From: Desulfoprunum benzoelyticum
Lineage (GTDB): Bacteria > Desulfobacterota > Desulfobulbia > Desulfobulbales > Desulfocapsaceae
Direction: 5' to 3'
Assembly: GCF_014201505.1 (NCBI RefSeq)
Contig: NZ_JACHEO010000016.1
Span: forward strand, 1-64,000
DNA: 64,000 nt
The notes under the pieces are model-generated. The model searched no databases. It worked only from the letters and a program-made list of their open reading frames with translations, and was not told where the DNA came from. Shown piece after piece: positions 26,834 through 34,918 of this stretch (within the stretch, counting starts at the first letter, position 1; each line of letters opens with the position of its first letter). The translations under genes and the position numbers were made by a program.

Positions 26834-28057
26834 ATGTCTGTCATAACTCTAGTCGGGGCTGCGTTCAGCAATAAGTCAGAGGTCATCAAGGAAGTGTCCG
26901 CCACATCCGGTTACCGCACGGTCGATGTCAACGAGATCACAGCCTTGGCCGGCAAGTCGTCGGGGATGAGCGAGGCCAAGATCATGGCCGCCTTCTCCGC
27001 CAAAACCTCGGTCTTCAACCGTTTCACCCATGAAAAGGAACGCTCGATCGCCCACCTGCGTCTGGCCCTGGCCCATATTCTGAAAGACGACCAGCTGCTG
27101 ATCACCGGGCCGGTGAGTTTTCTGATCCCGGAAAAGATCACCCACATCCTCAGGGTGTGCCTGGTGGCCGAAATCAAATACCGCCTCACCGAGGCGATGC
27201 AGCGCCAGGGTCTGTCGGAGAAGGCGGCCCTGCAGCACATCCGCCAGCAGGACGAAGACCTCGCCGCTCTCCTGAAGATGCTGGACCGGGGCGAGGATCC
27301 ATGGGCCTCGACCCTCTACGACATCGTTGTGCCGATGGACAAGACCAGTGTGGTCGATGCCGCGGCGCTGATCATCGACAAGGCGAAGAGCGATGTCGTC
27401 GCCAGGACCCCGCATTCCCTGCACATCCTGGATGATTTTCTGCTTGCCGCCCAGGTCGAGGTCAAACTGGCCCAGGAGGGGCACAACGTCGGGGTCGACG
27501 CGCACAAGGGGCAGATCACCCTGACCATCAACAAAAATGTCCTGATGCTGTCGCGCCTCGAAGAGGAACTGAAATCGATCGTCGAAAAGGTGCCGGGAGT
27601 TACCGGGGCCGCCACGAGGATCGGCGAAAATTTCTACCAACCCGATATCTACCGCAGATACGACTTCGAGGTGCCGTCGAAGGTTCTTCTCGTCGACGAC
27701 GAGCGGGATTTCGTCCAGACCCTGTCCGAACGGCTGATCATGCGTGATATGGGCTCGGCGGTGGCCTACGACGGCGAATCGGCCCTGACCATGATCCAGG
27801 ACGAGGAACCCGAAGTCATGATCCTCGATCTGAAGATGCCGGGCATCGACGGCATCGAGGTCCTGCGCCAGGTCAAAGCGACGAACCCCGATATCGAGGT
27901 CATCGTCCTTACCGGCCATGGCACCGACAAAGACAAGGACATCTGCATGGAACTGGGGGCCTTCGCCTTCCTCCAGAAACCGGTCGACATCCAATTGCTC
28001 AGCCAGACCCTGATCAAGGCCAATGAAAAGGTTCACAGCAAGAAAACCCGTGGTTAA
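26834..28057 (+). CDS. Cytidylate-kinase-like / BON-like / receiver domain fusion
   Basis: The 407-residue protein has three parts. Residues 1-190 resemble the cytidylate-kinase-like family (Cytidylate_kin2), with HILRVCLVAEIKYRL and YDIVVPMD, but its P-loop region GAAFSNKSE lacks the GxGK pattern. Residues about 205-270 are BON-like (VEVKLAQEGHNVGV, VPGVTGAATRIG). Residues about 284-400 are a complete receiver domain with VLLVDDERDF, phospho-acceptor Asp332 in LDLKMPG, TGHG and FLQKPVD. No DNA-binding domain is present. It lies 24 bases after sulP and probably couples phosphorylation to the transporter or to nucleotide sensing; this is inference. Confidence 0.7.
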   Translation: MSVITLVGAAFSNKSEVIKEVSATSGYRTVDVNEITALAGKSSGMSEAKIMAAFSAKTSVFNRFTHEKERSIAHLRLALAHILKDDQLLITGPVSFLIPEKITHILRVCLVAEIKYRLTEAMQRQGLSEKAALQHIRQQDEDLAALLKMLDRGEDPWASTLYDIVVPMDKTSVVDAAALIIDKAKSDVVARTPHSLHILDDFLLAAQVEVKLAQEGHNVGVDAHKGQITLTINKNVLMLSRLEEELKSIVEKVPGVTGAATRIGENFYQPDIYRRYDFEVPSKVLLVDDERDFVQTLSERLIMRDMGSAVAYDGESALTMIQDEEPEVMILDLKMPGIDGIEVLRQVKATNPDIEVIVLTGHGTDKDKDICMELGAFAFLQKPVDIQLLSQTLIKANEKVHSKKTRG

Positions 28058-28068
28058 ACGGGTGATGG

Positions 28069-28094
28069 ACGCCGGCCGGTCAACAGGCCGGCGT
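28069..28094 (+). other. GC-rich hairpin within the SulP signalling operon
   Basis: ACGCCGGCC (28069-28077) pairs perfectly with GGCCGGCGT (28086-28094). There is no T tract. It may stabilise or partially terminate the upstream message. Confidence 0.4.
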
Positions 28095-28126
28095 TCCTCC
28101 CCGATCTGCAGAGGCCGGAGTCACGC

Positions 28127-29860
28127 ATGACGATCATCGATCGCATCAAACCCGATTTTCTCCGGAGCCGGAACATCACCACCGGCCCCTTCCGCCAGAT
28201 GTTCAACTACAGCAGGATCTGGCAATGGGCGATGCTGCTGACCTCGCTCGTCACCCTGGTCCCGCTGGTTCTCATTACCGCCATCGATTACAATGTCACC
28301 CAGCAATCGATCGAGTCGGAAAATCTGCTCCGGACCCTGCGGGTCGGTTCCAACGCCAAGCGCACTATCTCCTCCTTCCTCAGCGAACGGCTGGCCGCCC
28401 TGACCTTCGTCGTCCGCGACAAGTCCCACGAAGAATTGAACGATCCGGCGAAACTGGCCGTCCTCCTCGACAACCTGCGCGAAAGCTACGGCGGCTTTGT
28501 CGACCTCGGAGTCATCAACAGCGACGGGGTCCAGACCACCTATGTCGGGCCGTATTCCCTCCAGGGCAAAGATTACAGCGATCAGGACTGGTGCACCGAG
28601 GTCCAGGATAAAGGCTTCCACATCAGCGACGTGTTCCTCGGCTTCCGCAAGGTGCCGCATCTGGTGATCGCCGTCAAGCACACCCTCCCCGACGGCTCCT
28701 GTTACATTCTGCGCACCGCCCTCGACACCGTGCGGTTCAACGAACTGTTGACCACTCTGGAGCTGGGCGGCCGCGGCGACGCCTTTCTCGTCAACCGTGA
28801 AGGGGTTATTCAGACCCCGACCCGCTACCAGAAAGACATTTTCGAGAACATTTCCTACACCATCCCGGAATTTTCGGAAAACACCGAGATCAGGGAAGAC
28901 AAAAACGAACAGGGGGAACCGGTCATCGTCTGTTCGTCTTATATCCCCGATTCGCCGTATATCCTGATGATCATCAAGCATAAGAACGACATGATGCAGT
29001 CCTGGCATCAGACCCGTTTGAAGCTTATACTGTTCCTAGCGGTCAGTATTTCGGTCATTATCCTCGTCATCTTCGCTTTTTCGACCTACCTGGTCAACAA
29101 CATGTACCTTGCCGATGAACGCCGTCTGATGATCCTGCATGAGATGGAATACTCCAACAAGCTGGCCTCTATCGGCCGGCTGGCAGCCGGGGTGGCCCAT
29201 GAGATCAACAACCCGCTGGCGATCATCAACGAAAAGGCGGGGCTGATCAAGGACCTGTTCACCTACACCGACACCTATGCTGCCGACACCAGGATCGTCG
29301 GCCTGATCGATTCGGTCCTGTCCTCGGTCGAACGCTGCGGCATCATCACCAAGCGTCTGCTCGGCTTTGCCCGTCACATGGAGGTCACTCTCGAATCGAT
29401 CAGCATCGGCACAGTCATCAACGAGGTCCTCACCTTTCTCAACAAGGAGGCGGAGTACCGCAACATCTCGGTCAAGGTTGACGTCGCGCCGAATATACCG
29501 GAGTTCCAGTGCGACCGCGGCAAACTGCAGCAGATCTTTCTCAATATCGTCAACAATGCCTTCTCGGCGATGGACGTCGGCGGCAAACTCACCATCACCG
29601 TGCATCCCGATCCTCCAGACCATATCGTCGTCACGATCACCGATAATGGCTGCGGCATGACCGAGGAAGAACTCGGCAAGATCTACGAACCCTTCTACTC
29701 CACCAAAACCAAGACAGGCGGGACCGGGCTCGGCCTGTCGATCACCTACGGCCTGGTTCAGGAACTGGGCGGCAAAATCAAAGTGACCAGCACCAAGGGA
29801 GAGGGGACGACCTTTTCCATCCAATTGCCCCTGCACCCCCCTCAAAAAGCGGAGAAATAA
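28127..29860 (+). CDS. Membrane sensor histidine kinase
   Basis: The 577-residue kinase has a membrane helix (33-54), an extracytoplasmic sensor of about 240 residues resembling dCache (GVINSDGVQTTYVGPYSL, DAFLVNREGVIQTPTRY), a second helix (about 299-325), then a kinase core. His358 lies in GRLAAGVAHEINNPLAI. The ATPase domain has an N box (FLNIVNNAFSAM), DNGCGM, and GGTGLGLSITYGLV, so it should be active. The receiver gene that follows starts two bases after the stop. The ligand cannot be told, though Cache domains often bind small organic acids or amino acids. Confidence 0.88.
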   Translation: MTIIDRIKPDFLRSRNITTGPFRQMFNYSRIWQWAMLLTSLVTLVPLVLITAIDYNVTQQSIESENLLRTLRVGSNAKRTISSFLSERLAALTFVVRDKSHEELNDPAKLAVLLDNLRESYGGFVDLGVINSDGVQTTYVGPYSLQGKDYSDQDWCTEVQDKGFHISDVFLGFRKVPHLVIAVKHTLPDGSCYILRTALDTVRFNELLTTLELGGRGDAFLVNREGVIQTPTRYQKDIFENISYTIPEFSENTEIREDKNEQGEPVIVCSSYIPDSPYILMIIKHKNDMMQSWHQTRLKLILFLAVSISVIILVIFAFSTYLVNNMYLADERRLMILHEMEYSNKLASIGRLAAGVAHEINNPLAIINEKAGLIKDLFTYTDTYAADTRIVGLIDSVLSSVERCGIITKRLLGFARHMEVTLESISIGTVINEVLTFLNKEAEYRNISVKVDVAPNIPEFQCDRGKLQQIFLNIVNNAFSAMDVGGKLTITVHPDPPDHIVVTITDNGCGMTEEELGKIYEPFYSTKTKTGGTGLGLSITYGLVQELGGKIKVTSTKGEGTTFSIQLPLHPPQKAEK

Positions 29861-29862
29861 CG

Positions 29863-30219
29863 ATGCGCATCCTACTTGTCGATGACGAAACTGAATTCGT
29901 CGCTACCCTGGCCGAGCGCCTGTCATTCAGGAACATGGAGGTCGACTATGCCACCAAGGCTGCCGAGGCCATAGAACTTGCCGCCCGGAAAACCTATGAC
30001 CTGGCGGTCCTCGACATGAAGATGCCCGGCATCAGCGGCATCGAGCTGAAAGCGATGCTGGAAAAGCAGTGCCCGGGGATGAAGTACATTTTCCTGACCG
30101 GCCACGGCTCGGAGGAGGACTATCGCACCGGTTCCTCAGAGGCCAGTGGTTACCTGGTGAAACCGATCAACATCGACATCCTGGTGGCCAGGATCAAAAA
30201 AGCCCTGGAGGCAAAGTAA
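29863..30219 (+). CDS. Stand-alone receiver (response regulator) protein
   Basis: The 118-residue protein is a receiver domain only, with LLVDDETEF, phospho-acceptor Asp51 (LDMKMPG), the switch Thr in FLTGHG and Lys in YLVKPIN. No output domain exists, so it must act by protein contact or phosphorelay. Its LAERLSFRNMEVDYA segment matches the receivers of the other two operon members, suggesting duplication. It sits between the sensor kinase and the degenerate kinase, with two- and four-base gaps. Confidence 0.9.
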   Translation: MRILLVDDETEFVATLAERLSFRNMEVDYATKAAEAIELAARKTYDLAVLDMKMPGISGIELKAMLEKQCPGMKYIFLTGHGSEEDYRTGSSEASGYLVKPINIDILVARIKKALEAK

Positions 30220-30223
30220 CTCC

Positions 30224-30871
30224 ATGACCGTACAGTATGACAGTATCGGCGGGTCGGGGCTGCAGTTTTTCGGCACGGTCTCCGCCTCCATCTCCCATGA
30301 ATTGAAGAACGTCCTGGCGATAATCAACGAGAATGCAGGGTTGCTTGAAGATCTGACCTTTGCCGCGCGCCGGGGATCCCCGATCGACCCCGACAAGCTT
30401 GACCGCACCGTTCAGAATTTTTCCAAGCAAATCCATCGCGCCGACGAAATCCTCAAGAACATGAACCGGTTCGCCCACAGTGTCGATCAGTTCGAGTCCC
30501 AGATCGATCTCCATGACCTGGTCGTACTGGTGGCGAACCTGGCGGCGAGAAAGGCGGCCATGGGCAGGATATCCCTTGCAACGACGGCGCCGGCCCAGCC
30601 GATCCATCTCACCTGCAATCCCTTTCTGCTCGAAAACCTGGTCTGGCTCTGCCTCGAACTGGCGATCGCCGCAACCGGCGCCGGCCGGACCCTGACCCTG
30701 ATCCCGGAAAAGACCGCGTCGACCATACTGCTGCATATCACCGGCATCGACGGTCTCAGCGAGACCTTACCGGTACCGGATGAGACCGGATTCGAAGCCA
30801 TCCGTGCCGCCCTCGGGGCCACAATGACAACCGATCCGGCCGGACACACCCTGACCCTGCATCTGGCATGA
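30224..30871 (+). CDS. Degenerate soluble histidine kinase-like protein
   Basis: The 215-residue protein has a dimerisation/phospho-acceptor helix SASISHELKNVLAIINENAG, with His25, like the HisKA domain of the membrane kinase in the same operon. The rest has the length of an ATPase domain, but the N box is replaced (CNPFLLENLVWLCLELAIA has no Asn in the usual place) and no DxGxG or GxGLG box is visible. It has no membrane segment. It may act as a phosphotransfer protein rather than a kinase, passing phosphate between the receivers; this is inference. Confidence 0.65.
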   Translation: MTVQYDSIGGSGLQFFGTVSASISHELKNVLAIINENAGLLEDLTFAARRGSPIDPDKLDRTVQNFSKQIHRADEILKNMNRFAHSVDQFESQIDLHDLVVLVANLAARKAAMGRISLATTAPAQPIHLTCNPFLLENLVWLCLELAIAATGAGRTLTLIPEKTASTILLHITGIDGLSETLPVPDETGFEAIRAALGATMTTDPAGHTLTLHLA

Positions 30872-30925
30872 TCGTATGTTGCGGTCGAGGATCAAAAATG
30901 GCAAACCACCAAAATGGAGAACGAT

Positions 30926-31354
30926 ATGTCTGAGAAAATCCTGTTGATCGATGATGAGGTTGATTTCCTGTCGGCGATGTCCGAGCGGATGAAGGCGAGG
31001 GACATGCAGGTGACGACCGCCTCATCGGCCAAGGAAGGCCTCGAAAAAGTTTCCGCCGAGTCCTTTGATGCCGTCATCCTTGACCTGGCGATGCCGGAAA
31101 TGGACGGGATCGAAACCCTGAAGATCCTCAAGGAAAAGAATCCCGATCTCCAGGTCATCCTGCTGACCGGCCATGCCACGATCAAGCAGGGCATCGAGGC
31201 GATGAAACTCGGCGCCCTCGATCTCCTCGAAAAACCGGCCGACATCAATGCCTTGACGGCAAAGATCAAGACCGCTCAGGCCAGGAAGATGTTGATTGTC
31301 GAGAAAAAGAACGAGGAGACGATCAGAAAGATCATGGCCACCAAGGGCTGGTAG
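30926..31354 (+). CDS. Stand-alone receiver protein with charged C-terminal tail
   Basis: The 142-residue protein has a complete receiver domain (LLIDDEVDF, Asp in VILDLAMPEMDG, LLTGHAT, LEKPADI) plus about 20 extra residues rich in Lys and Glu ending in MATKGW. No DNA-binding domain is present. ATG 30926 has GGAGA five bases upstream and is preferred to ATG 30914. It is the last gene of the operon. Confidence 0.88.
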   Translation: MSEKILLIDDEVDFLSAMSERMKARDMQVTTASSAKEGLEKVSAESFDAVILDLAMPEMDGIETLKILKEKNPDLQVILLTGHATIKQGIEAMKLGALDLLEKPADINALTAKIKTAQARKMLIVEKKNEETIRKIMATKGW

Positions 31355-31397
31355 GCAGCCGGGCTTAGGCCGTGGCCGTGATGGAAGAGGGAAGCCC

Positions 31398-31428
31398 CCC
31401 GGAGGCTTCGGCAGGTTCAGCCTCCGGG
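31398..31428. terminator. Hairpin between convergent receiver and UXS genes
   Basis: CCCGGAGGCT (31398-31407) pairs perfectly with AGCCTCCGGG (31419-31428). There is no T tract on either side. It lies in the only gap between two convergent genes, so a terminator role is likely but not certain. Confidence 0.45.
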
Positions 31429-31448
31429 AGGATCATCGCTGCGGTCTG

Positions 31449-32399
31449 CTATGACAGCAGGTCCTTGAAATAGGCAATCGTCTTTACCAACCCATCCTGC
31501 AGCTGGACATCCGGATTCCAGCCCAACCTTTCCCGGGCGAGGGTGATGTCCGGCTTGCGCTGCAGCGGGTCGTCGGCGGGCAACGGCTTGTGGACCAGCT
31601 CGGATCTGGAGCCGGTCAACGCGATGACCTGCTCGGCCAGCTGCCTGATCGTGAACTCGACCGGGTTGCCGAGGTTGACGGGGCCGAGGAACCCATCATC
31701 AGTGTCCATCAGACGGACAAAGGCCTCGATGAGGTTGTCGACATAGCAGAAGGAACGGGTCTGCGAACCGTCGCCGTAGATCGTGATCGGCTGGTCCTGC
31801 AAGGCCTGGACGATGAAGTTGGAGACCACCCGGCCGTCGTTGGGGTGCATCCGCGGGCCGTAGGTGTTGAAGATCCGCCCCACCTTGATCCGCAGCTTAT
31901 GCTGGCGGTAGTAATCGAAGAACAGGGTCTCGGCGCAGCGCTTGCCCTCGTCGTAGCAGGAGCGGGTGCCGGTCGGGTTGACGTGGCCCCAGTAGCTCTC
32001 CGGCTGGGGGTGGACATTGGGATCGCCGTAGACCTCGCTCGTCGAGGCCTGGAAGATCTTGGCCCCGACCCGCTTCGCCAGGCCGAGCATGTTGATGGCG
32101 CCGTGGACGCAGGTCTTGGTGGTCTGCACCGGATCGTGCTGGTAATGGATCGGTGAGGCCGGACAGGCCAGGTTGTAAATCTCGTCAACCTCGACATACA
32201 GCGGGAAGGTGATGTCGTGGCGCATGAGCTCGAAATGGGGATTGTCGAGCAGGTGAAGGATGTTGTTCTTGTTGCCGGTGAAGTAATTGTCGACACAGAG
32301 AACATCATGGCCATCGTTGAGCAGGCGCTCACAGAGATGGGAGCCGAGAAAACCGGCGCCGCCGGTTACCAGTATGCGTTTTGCGGTCAGTAAGGTCAT
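31449..32399 (-). CDS. UDP-glucuronate decarboxylase (UDP-xylose synthase type)
   Basis: This short-chain dehydrogenase/reductase converts UDP-glucuronate to UDP-xylose with tightly bound NAD. The 316-residue protein has [14 protein letters not shown] (10-23), [24 protein letters not shown] and the catalytic YDEGK, all typical of UXS. ATG 32399 gives the family length; a longer frame to 32492 does not add conserved residues. No clear ribosome site was seen. UDP-glucuronate is made by the UDP-glucose dehydrogenase encoded at 47.5 kb, so the two genes could supply surface polysaccharide synthesis. Confidence 0.9.
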   Translation of the reverse strand: MTLLTAKRILVTGGAGFLGSHLCERLLNDGHDVLCVDNYFTGNKNNILHLLDNPHFELMRHDITFPLYVEVDEIYNLACPASPIHYQHDPVQTTKTCVHGAINMLGLAKRVGAKIFQASTSEVYGDPNVHPQPESYWGHVNPTGTRSCYDEGKRCAETLFFDYYRQHKLRIKVGRIFNTYGPRMHPNDGRVVSNFIVQALQDQPITIYGDGSQTRSFCYVDNLIEAFVRLMDTDDGFLGPVNLGNPVEFTIRQLAEQVIALTGSRSELVHKPLPADDPLQRKPDITLARERLGWNPDVQLQDGLVKTIAYFKDLLS

Positions 32400-32672
32400 G
32401 TAGTTATTATGTTGTTTTATTCCAGTTGAGGCCAGACAGCGTCTTTGCCAAGCCGGCTGGTGACAGGATTGCGCGGCACGACTGGCAAACACGCCGTCGC
32501 CATCTCGTCACCGCTCCGCCTCTTTCGACACAGTGCTTCGACGGGACGGGTTGAGACACGAAGGTTGATCCTGCCGAAGGGGAATTCGAGTTGAAGCTGT
32601 AGCAGAATTCTCCGGCAAATCAAGTTATTTTATCTAAAATTCACTTCACCGGAATTCCCCTTCCGTCAGCGA

Positions 32673-34358
32673 TCATCTCTGACACGACCGGTTCAGCGCG
32701 CTCATTACCGCCTTGATCGAGGCAACGATGATATCGGTATCGACTCCGACCCCCCAGAAGCGGCTGCCGCCGGCGTCCTCGATCTCGATATAGGCCGCCG
32801 CCTTCGCGCTCTGTCCGCCGCTCAACGCATGTTCATGATAGCTGCAGAGGGTAAACTCGCCGGCCACCGAGGCCTTCATCGCCGCGCAGAAGGCATCGAG
32901 CGGACCGTTGCCCGAACCCTTGAGCGTCCGTTCAACGCCGTCGACCAGCAGATTGGCCTCGACATCGGCGAACGAGGCCTTGTCGGCACTGTCAAAGTGC
33001 CGCTTGACCGTGTTGAATCCTTTCAGCGCGAAAGGTTGCGACACCGACAGGTAAACCTTCTCGAAGGAGTCGTAGATTTCCTGCGGCTGCAGTTCCCTGC
33101 CTTCCCTTTCGGTAAGATCCTGGATGATCGTGCCGAATTCCGGATGCATCTCCTTCGGCAGTTTGAAGCCGAATTCCTTGTCCATGACATAGGCGATTCC
33201 ACCCTTGCCGGACTGGCTGTTGATCCTGATGATCGACTCGTAGGTCCGCCCGACATCGGTGGGGTCGATCGTCAGGTAGGGGACCTCCCATAAACCGGAT
33301 TCAGCCTCTTCGTACATCGTCATACCCTTGTTGATGGCATCCTGGTGTGAGCCGGAGAAGGCGGTGTAGACCAGCTCTCCGGCATAGGGATGCCGCGGGT
33401 GGACCGGCAGATGGGTGACCCGCTCATAGACCTCCACCAGCTGATTGATCTCGTGCAGATCGAGCCTGGGGTCGATCCCCTGGGTGAACATGTTCAGGGC
33501 CAGGGTGATGATGTCGACGTTGCCGGTCCGCTCACCGTTGCCGAACAGGGTGCCCTCGACGCGCTGCCCGCCGGCCAGCAGACCGAGTTCGGTGGCGGCG
33601 ACGGCGCAGCCGCGATCGTTGTGGGCATGCAGACTGAGGATGATCGCATCACGCCGCGATACCCTGCGGCTGAACCACTCGATCTGGTCGGCATAGACAT
33701 TGGGGCTGGCCAATTCGACCGTCGCCGGCAGATTGATGATCACCGGCTCGTCCGGGGTGGGTTGCCAGACATCCATCACTGCCTCGCAGATCTCCAGGGC
33801 GAATTCCAGTTCGGTGCCGGTAAAACTTTCCGGCGAATACTCATAACGAAAATGGGTCTCCGGGTATTTCGCCTCCTCCTCCTTGATCAGCCTTGCCCCT
33901 TCGACCGCCAGGGCTATGATTTCCTTGCGGTTCATCTTGAAAACCGTCCGCCGCTGCAACACCGAGGTGGAATTGTAGAGATGGACGATGGCCTCCCTCG
34001 CCCCTTTGAGAGATGCGAAGGTCTTTTCAATCAGGTGCGCCCGCGCCTGGGTCAGCACCTGAATCAGGACGCCCTCCGGTATCAACTCCTGATCGATCAG
34101 GGTGCGGGTGAAGTCATATTCAACCTGTGAAGCCGAAGGAAAACCGACCTCGATCTCCTTGAACCCGACATCGACCAGCAGTTTGAACATCTCCAACTTC
34201 TTGGCAAGGCTCATCGGCTGGATAAGGGCCTGGTTGCCGTCGCGCAGGTCGACGCTGCACCAGACCGGGGCCGTGGTTATGGCCTGCGACGGCCAGTTGC
34301 GGTCAGGCATGTCGAATGAAGGGAAAGGGCGGTATTTCTTCACTGCTTCCGGTTTCAT
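32673..34358 (-). CDS. leuA: 2-isopropylmalate synthase, long form
   Basis: LeuA condenses acetyl-CoA with 2-oxoisovalerate, the first step of leucine synthesis. The 561-residue protein begins with YRPFPSFDMPDRNWPS and has the catalytic SVDLRDGNQALIQPM, a metal-binding HAHNDRG and a C-terminal regulatory LeuA domain that senses leucine. The length and N-terminus match the actinobacterial-like long class. AAGGAG precedes the ATG. Expression is probably controlled by the leader peptide and terminator upstream. A gap of 273 bases to UXS shows no gene. Confidence 0.94.
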   Translation of the reverse strand: MKPEAVKKYRPFPSFDMPDRNWPSQAITTAPVWCSVDLRDGNQALIQPMSLAKKLEMFKLLVDVGFKEIEVGFPSASQVEYDFTRTLIDQELIPEGVLIQVLTQARAHLIEKTFASLKGAREAIVHLYNSTSVLQRRTVFKMNRKEIIALAVEGARLIKEEEAKYPETHFRYEYSPESFTGTELEFALEICEAVMDVWQPTPDEPVIINLPATVELASPNVYADQIEWFSRRVSRRDAIILSLHAHNDRGCAVAATELGLLAGGQRVEGTLFGNGERTGNVDIITLALNMFTQGIDPRLDLHEINQLVEVYERVTHLPVHPRHPYAGELVYTAFSGSHQDAINKGMTMYEEAESGLWEVPYLTIDPTDVGRTYESIIRINSQSGKGGIAYVMDKEFGFKLPKEMHPEFGTIIQDLTEREGRELQPQEIYDSFEKVYLSVSQPFALKGFNTVKRHFDSADKASFADVEANLLVDGVERTLKGSGNGPLDAFCAAMKASVAGEFTLCSYHEHALSGGQSAKAAAYIEIEDAGGSRFWGVGVDTDIIVASIKAVMSALNRSCQR

Positions 34359-34387
34359 CGTTTTCTCCTTGAAAAATCACAGTGTAT

Positions 34388-34427
34388 GGAAACAAAAAAG
34401 GCCGCGGTTGAATCAACCGCGGCCTTG
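34388..34427 (-). terminator. Attenuator terminator in the leuA leader
   Basis: AAGGCCGCGGTT (34398-34409) pairs perfectly with AACCGCGGCCTT (34415-34426). On the minus strand the stem is followed by TTTTGTTT, forming a strong intrinsic terminator between the leader peptide and leuA. Confidence 0.85.
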
Positions 34428-34455
34428 AAAGTCATCGTATTGTATTGTTAGCGAA

Positions 34456-34524
34456 CTACAATCCCTCCGACCCTGCCACGGCGGCAACGCATAGTCCCTG
34501 TAGTAGAGCGAGAAGGATAGACAT
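34456..34524 (-). CDS. leuA leader peptide (attenuation control)
   Basis: This is a 22-codon open frame beginning MSILLALLQGL. It has six leucine codons, including CTT CTC close together and three CTA codons at positions 7, 8 and 11, CTA being a codon expected to be rare in a GC-rich genome. An AAGGGA ribosome site precedes the ATG, and the peptide ends 29 bases before the terminator stem. Stalling on leucine codons when leucyl-tRNA is scarce would prevent formation of the terminator, as in classic leu operons. The antiterminator pairing was not worked out. Confidence 0.8.
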   Translation of the reverse strand: MSILLALLQGLCVAAVAGSEGL

Positions 34525-34556
34525 TTTTTTCAGTCCCTTGATCGGTGAGTATTCAA

Positions 34557-34574
34557 ACACGGCGATCGCCGTGT
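34557..34574. repeat. Perfect 18-base palindrome in the leuA 5' leader
   Basis: ACACGGCGATCGCCGTGT lies just downstream of the leuA -10 box and upstream of the leader peptide. It could be an operator or a 5' stem protecting the transcript. Confidence 0.5.
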
Positions 34575-34587
34575 CTGCATATCTCGA

Positions 34588-34615
34588 AATATACGTGATC
34601 CAATGCTGATGTCAA
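34588..34615 (-). promoter_or_regulatory. Promoter of the leuA transcript
   Basis: On the minus strand TTGACA (34610-34615) and TATATT (34588-34593) are separated by 16 bases. The start of transcription is expected near 34581, giving a leader of about 220 bases before leuA. Confidence 0.75.
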
Positions 34616-34808
34616 GAATGTTTTCCAGAAGGCAATGGCGCTGCCCTGCTCCAAATCAGGCATCCGTTGAGGATGAGGCCGCCCTTCCATCCCCTTCGAT
34701 CGTTCGTCTGTCGATCGGAGGATGGCAAATAAAAGCGTATCGGAATCAGGTATTGAAAATTCTCTGTAAACAGACAATATTTGAAATACCAATCATTTTT
34801 GATCCATG

Positions 34809-34837
34809 TTGACATATCATTTTTTCAAATATATATT
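34809..34837 (+). promoter_or_regulatory. Promoter of ilvB-ilvH
   Basis: TTGACA (34809-34814) and TATATT (34832-34837) are 17 bases apart. The untranslated leader to ATG 34919 is only about 75 bases. No leader peptide with repeated branched-chain codons was recognised there. The rest of the 34525-34918 gap holds the leuA promoter and AT-rich sequence. Confidence 0.75.
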
Positions 34838-34918
34838 TTCTAATTTACATATGATTCATCTGTTTCCCAGGCGCCGCAACTCCGTCTGGTGCTCACATTC
34901 ATGAAAGAGGAAGAGCTG

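Noticed and set aside
34838..34918. T-box or leader-peptide control of ilvB
   Set aside because: The leader after the promoter is only about 75 bases, with no branched-chain codon run, no T-box features and no terminator.
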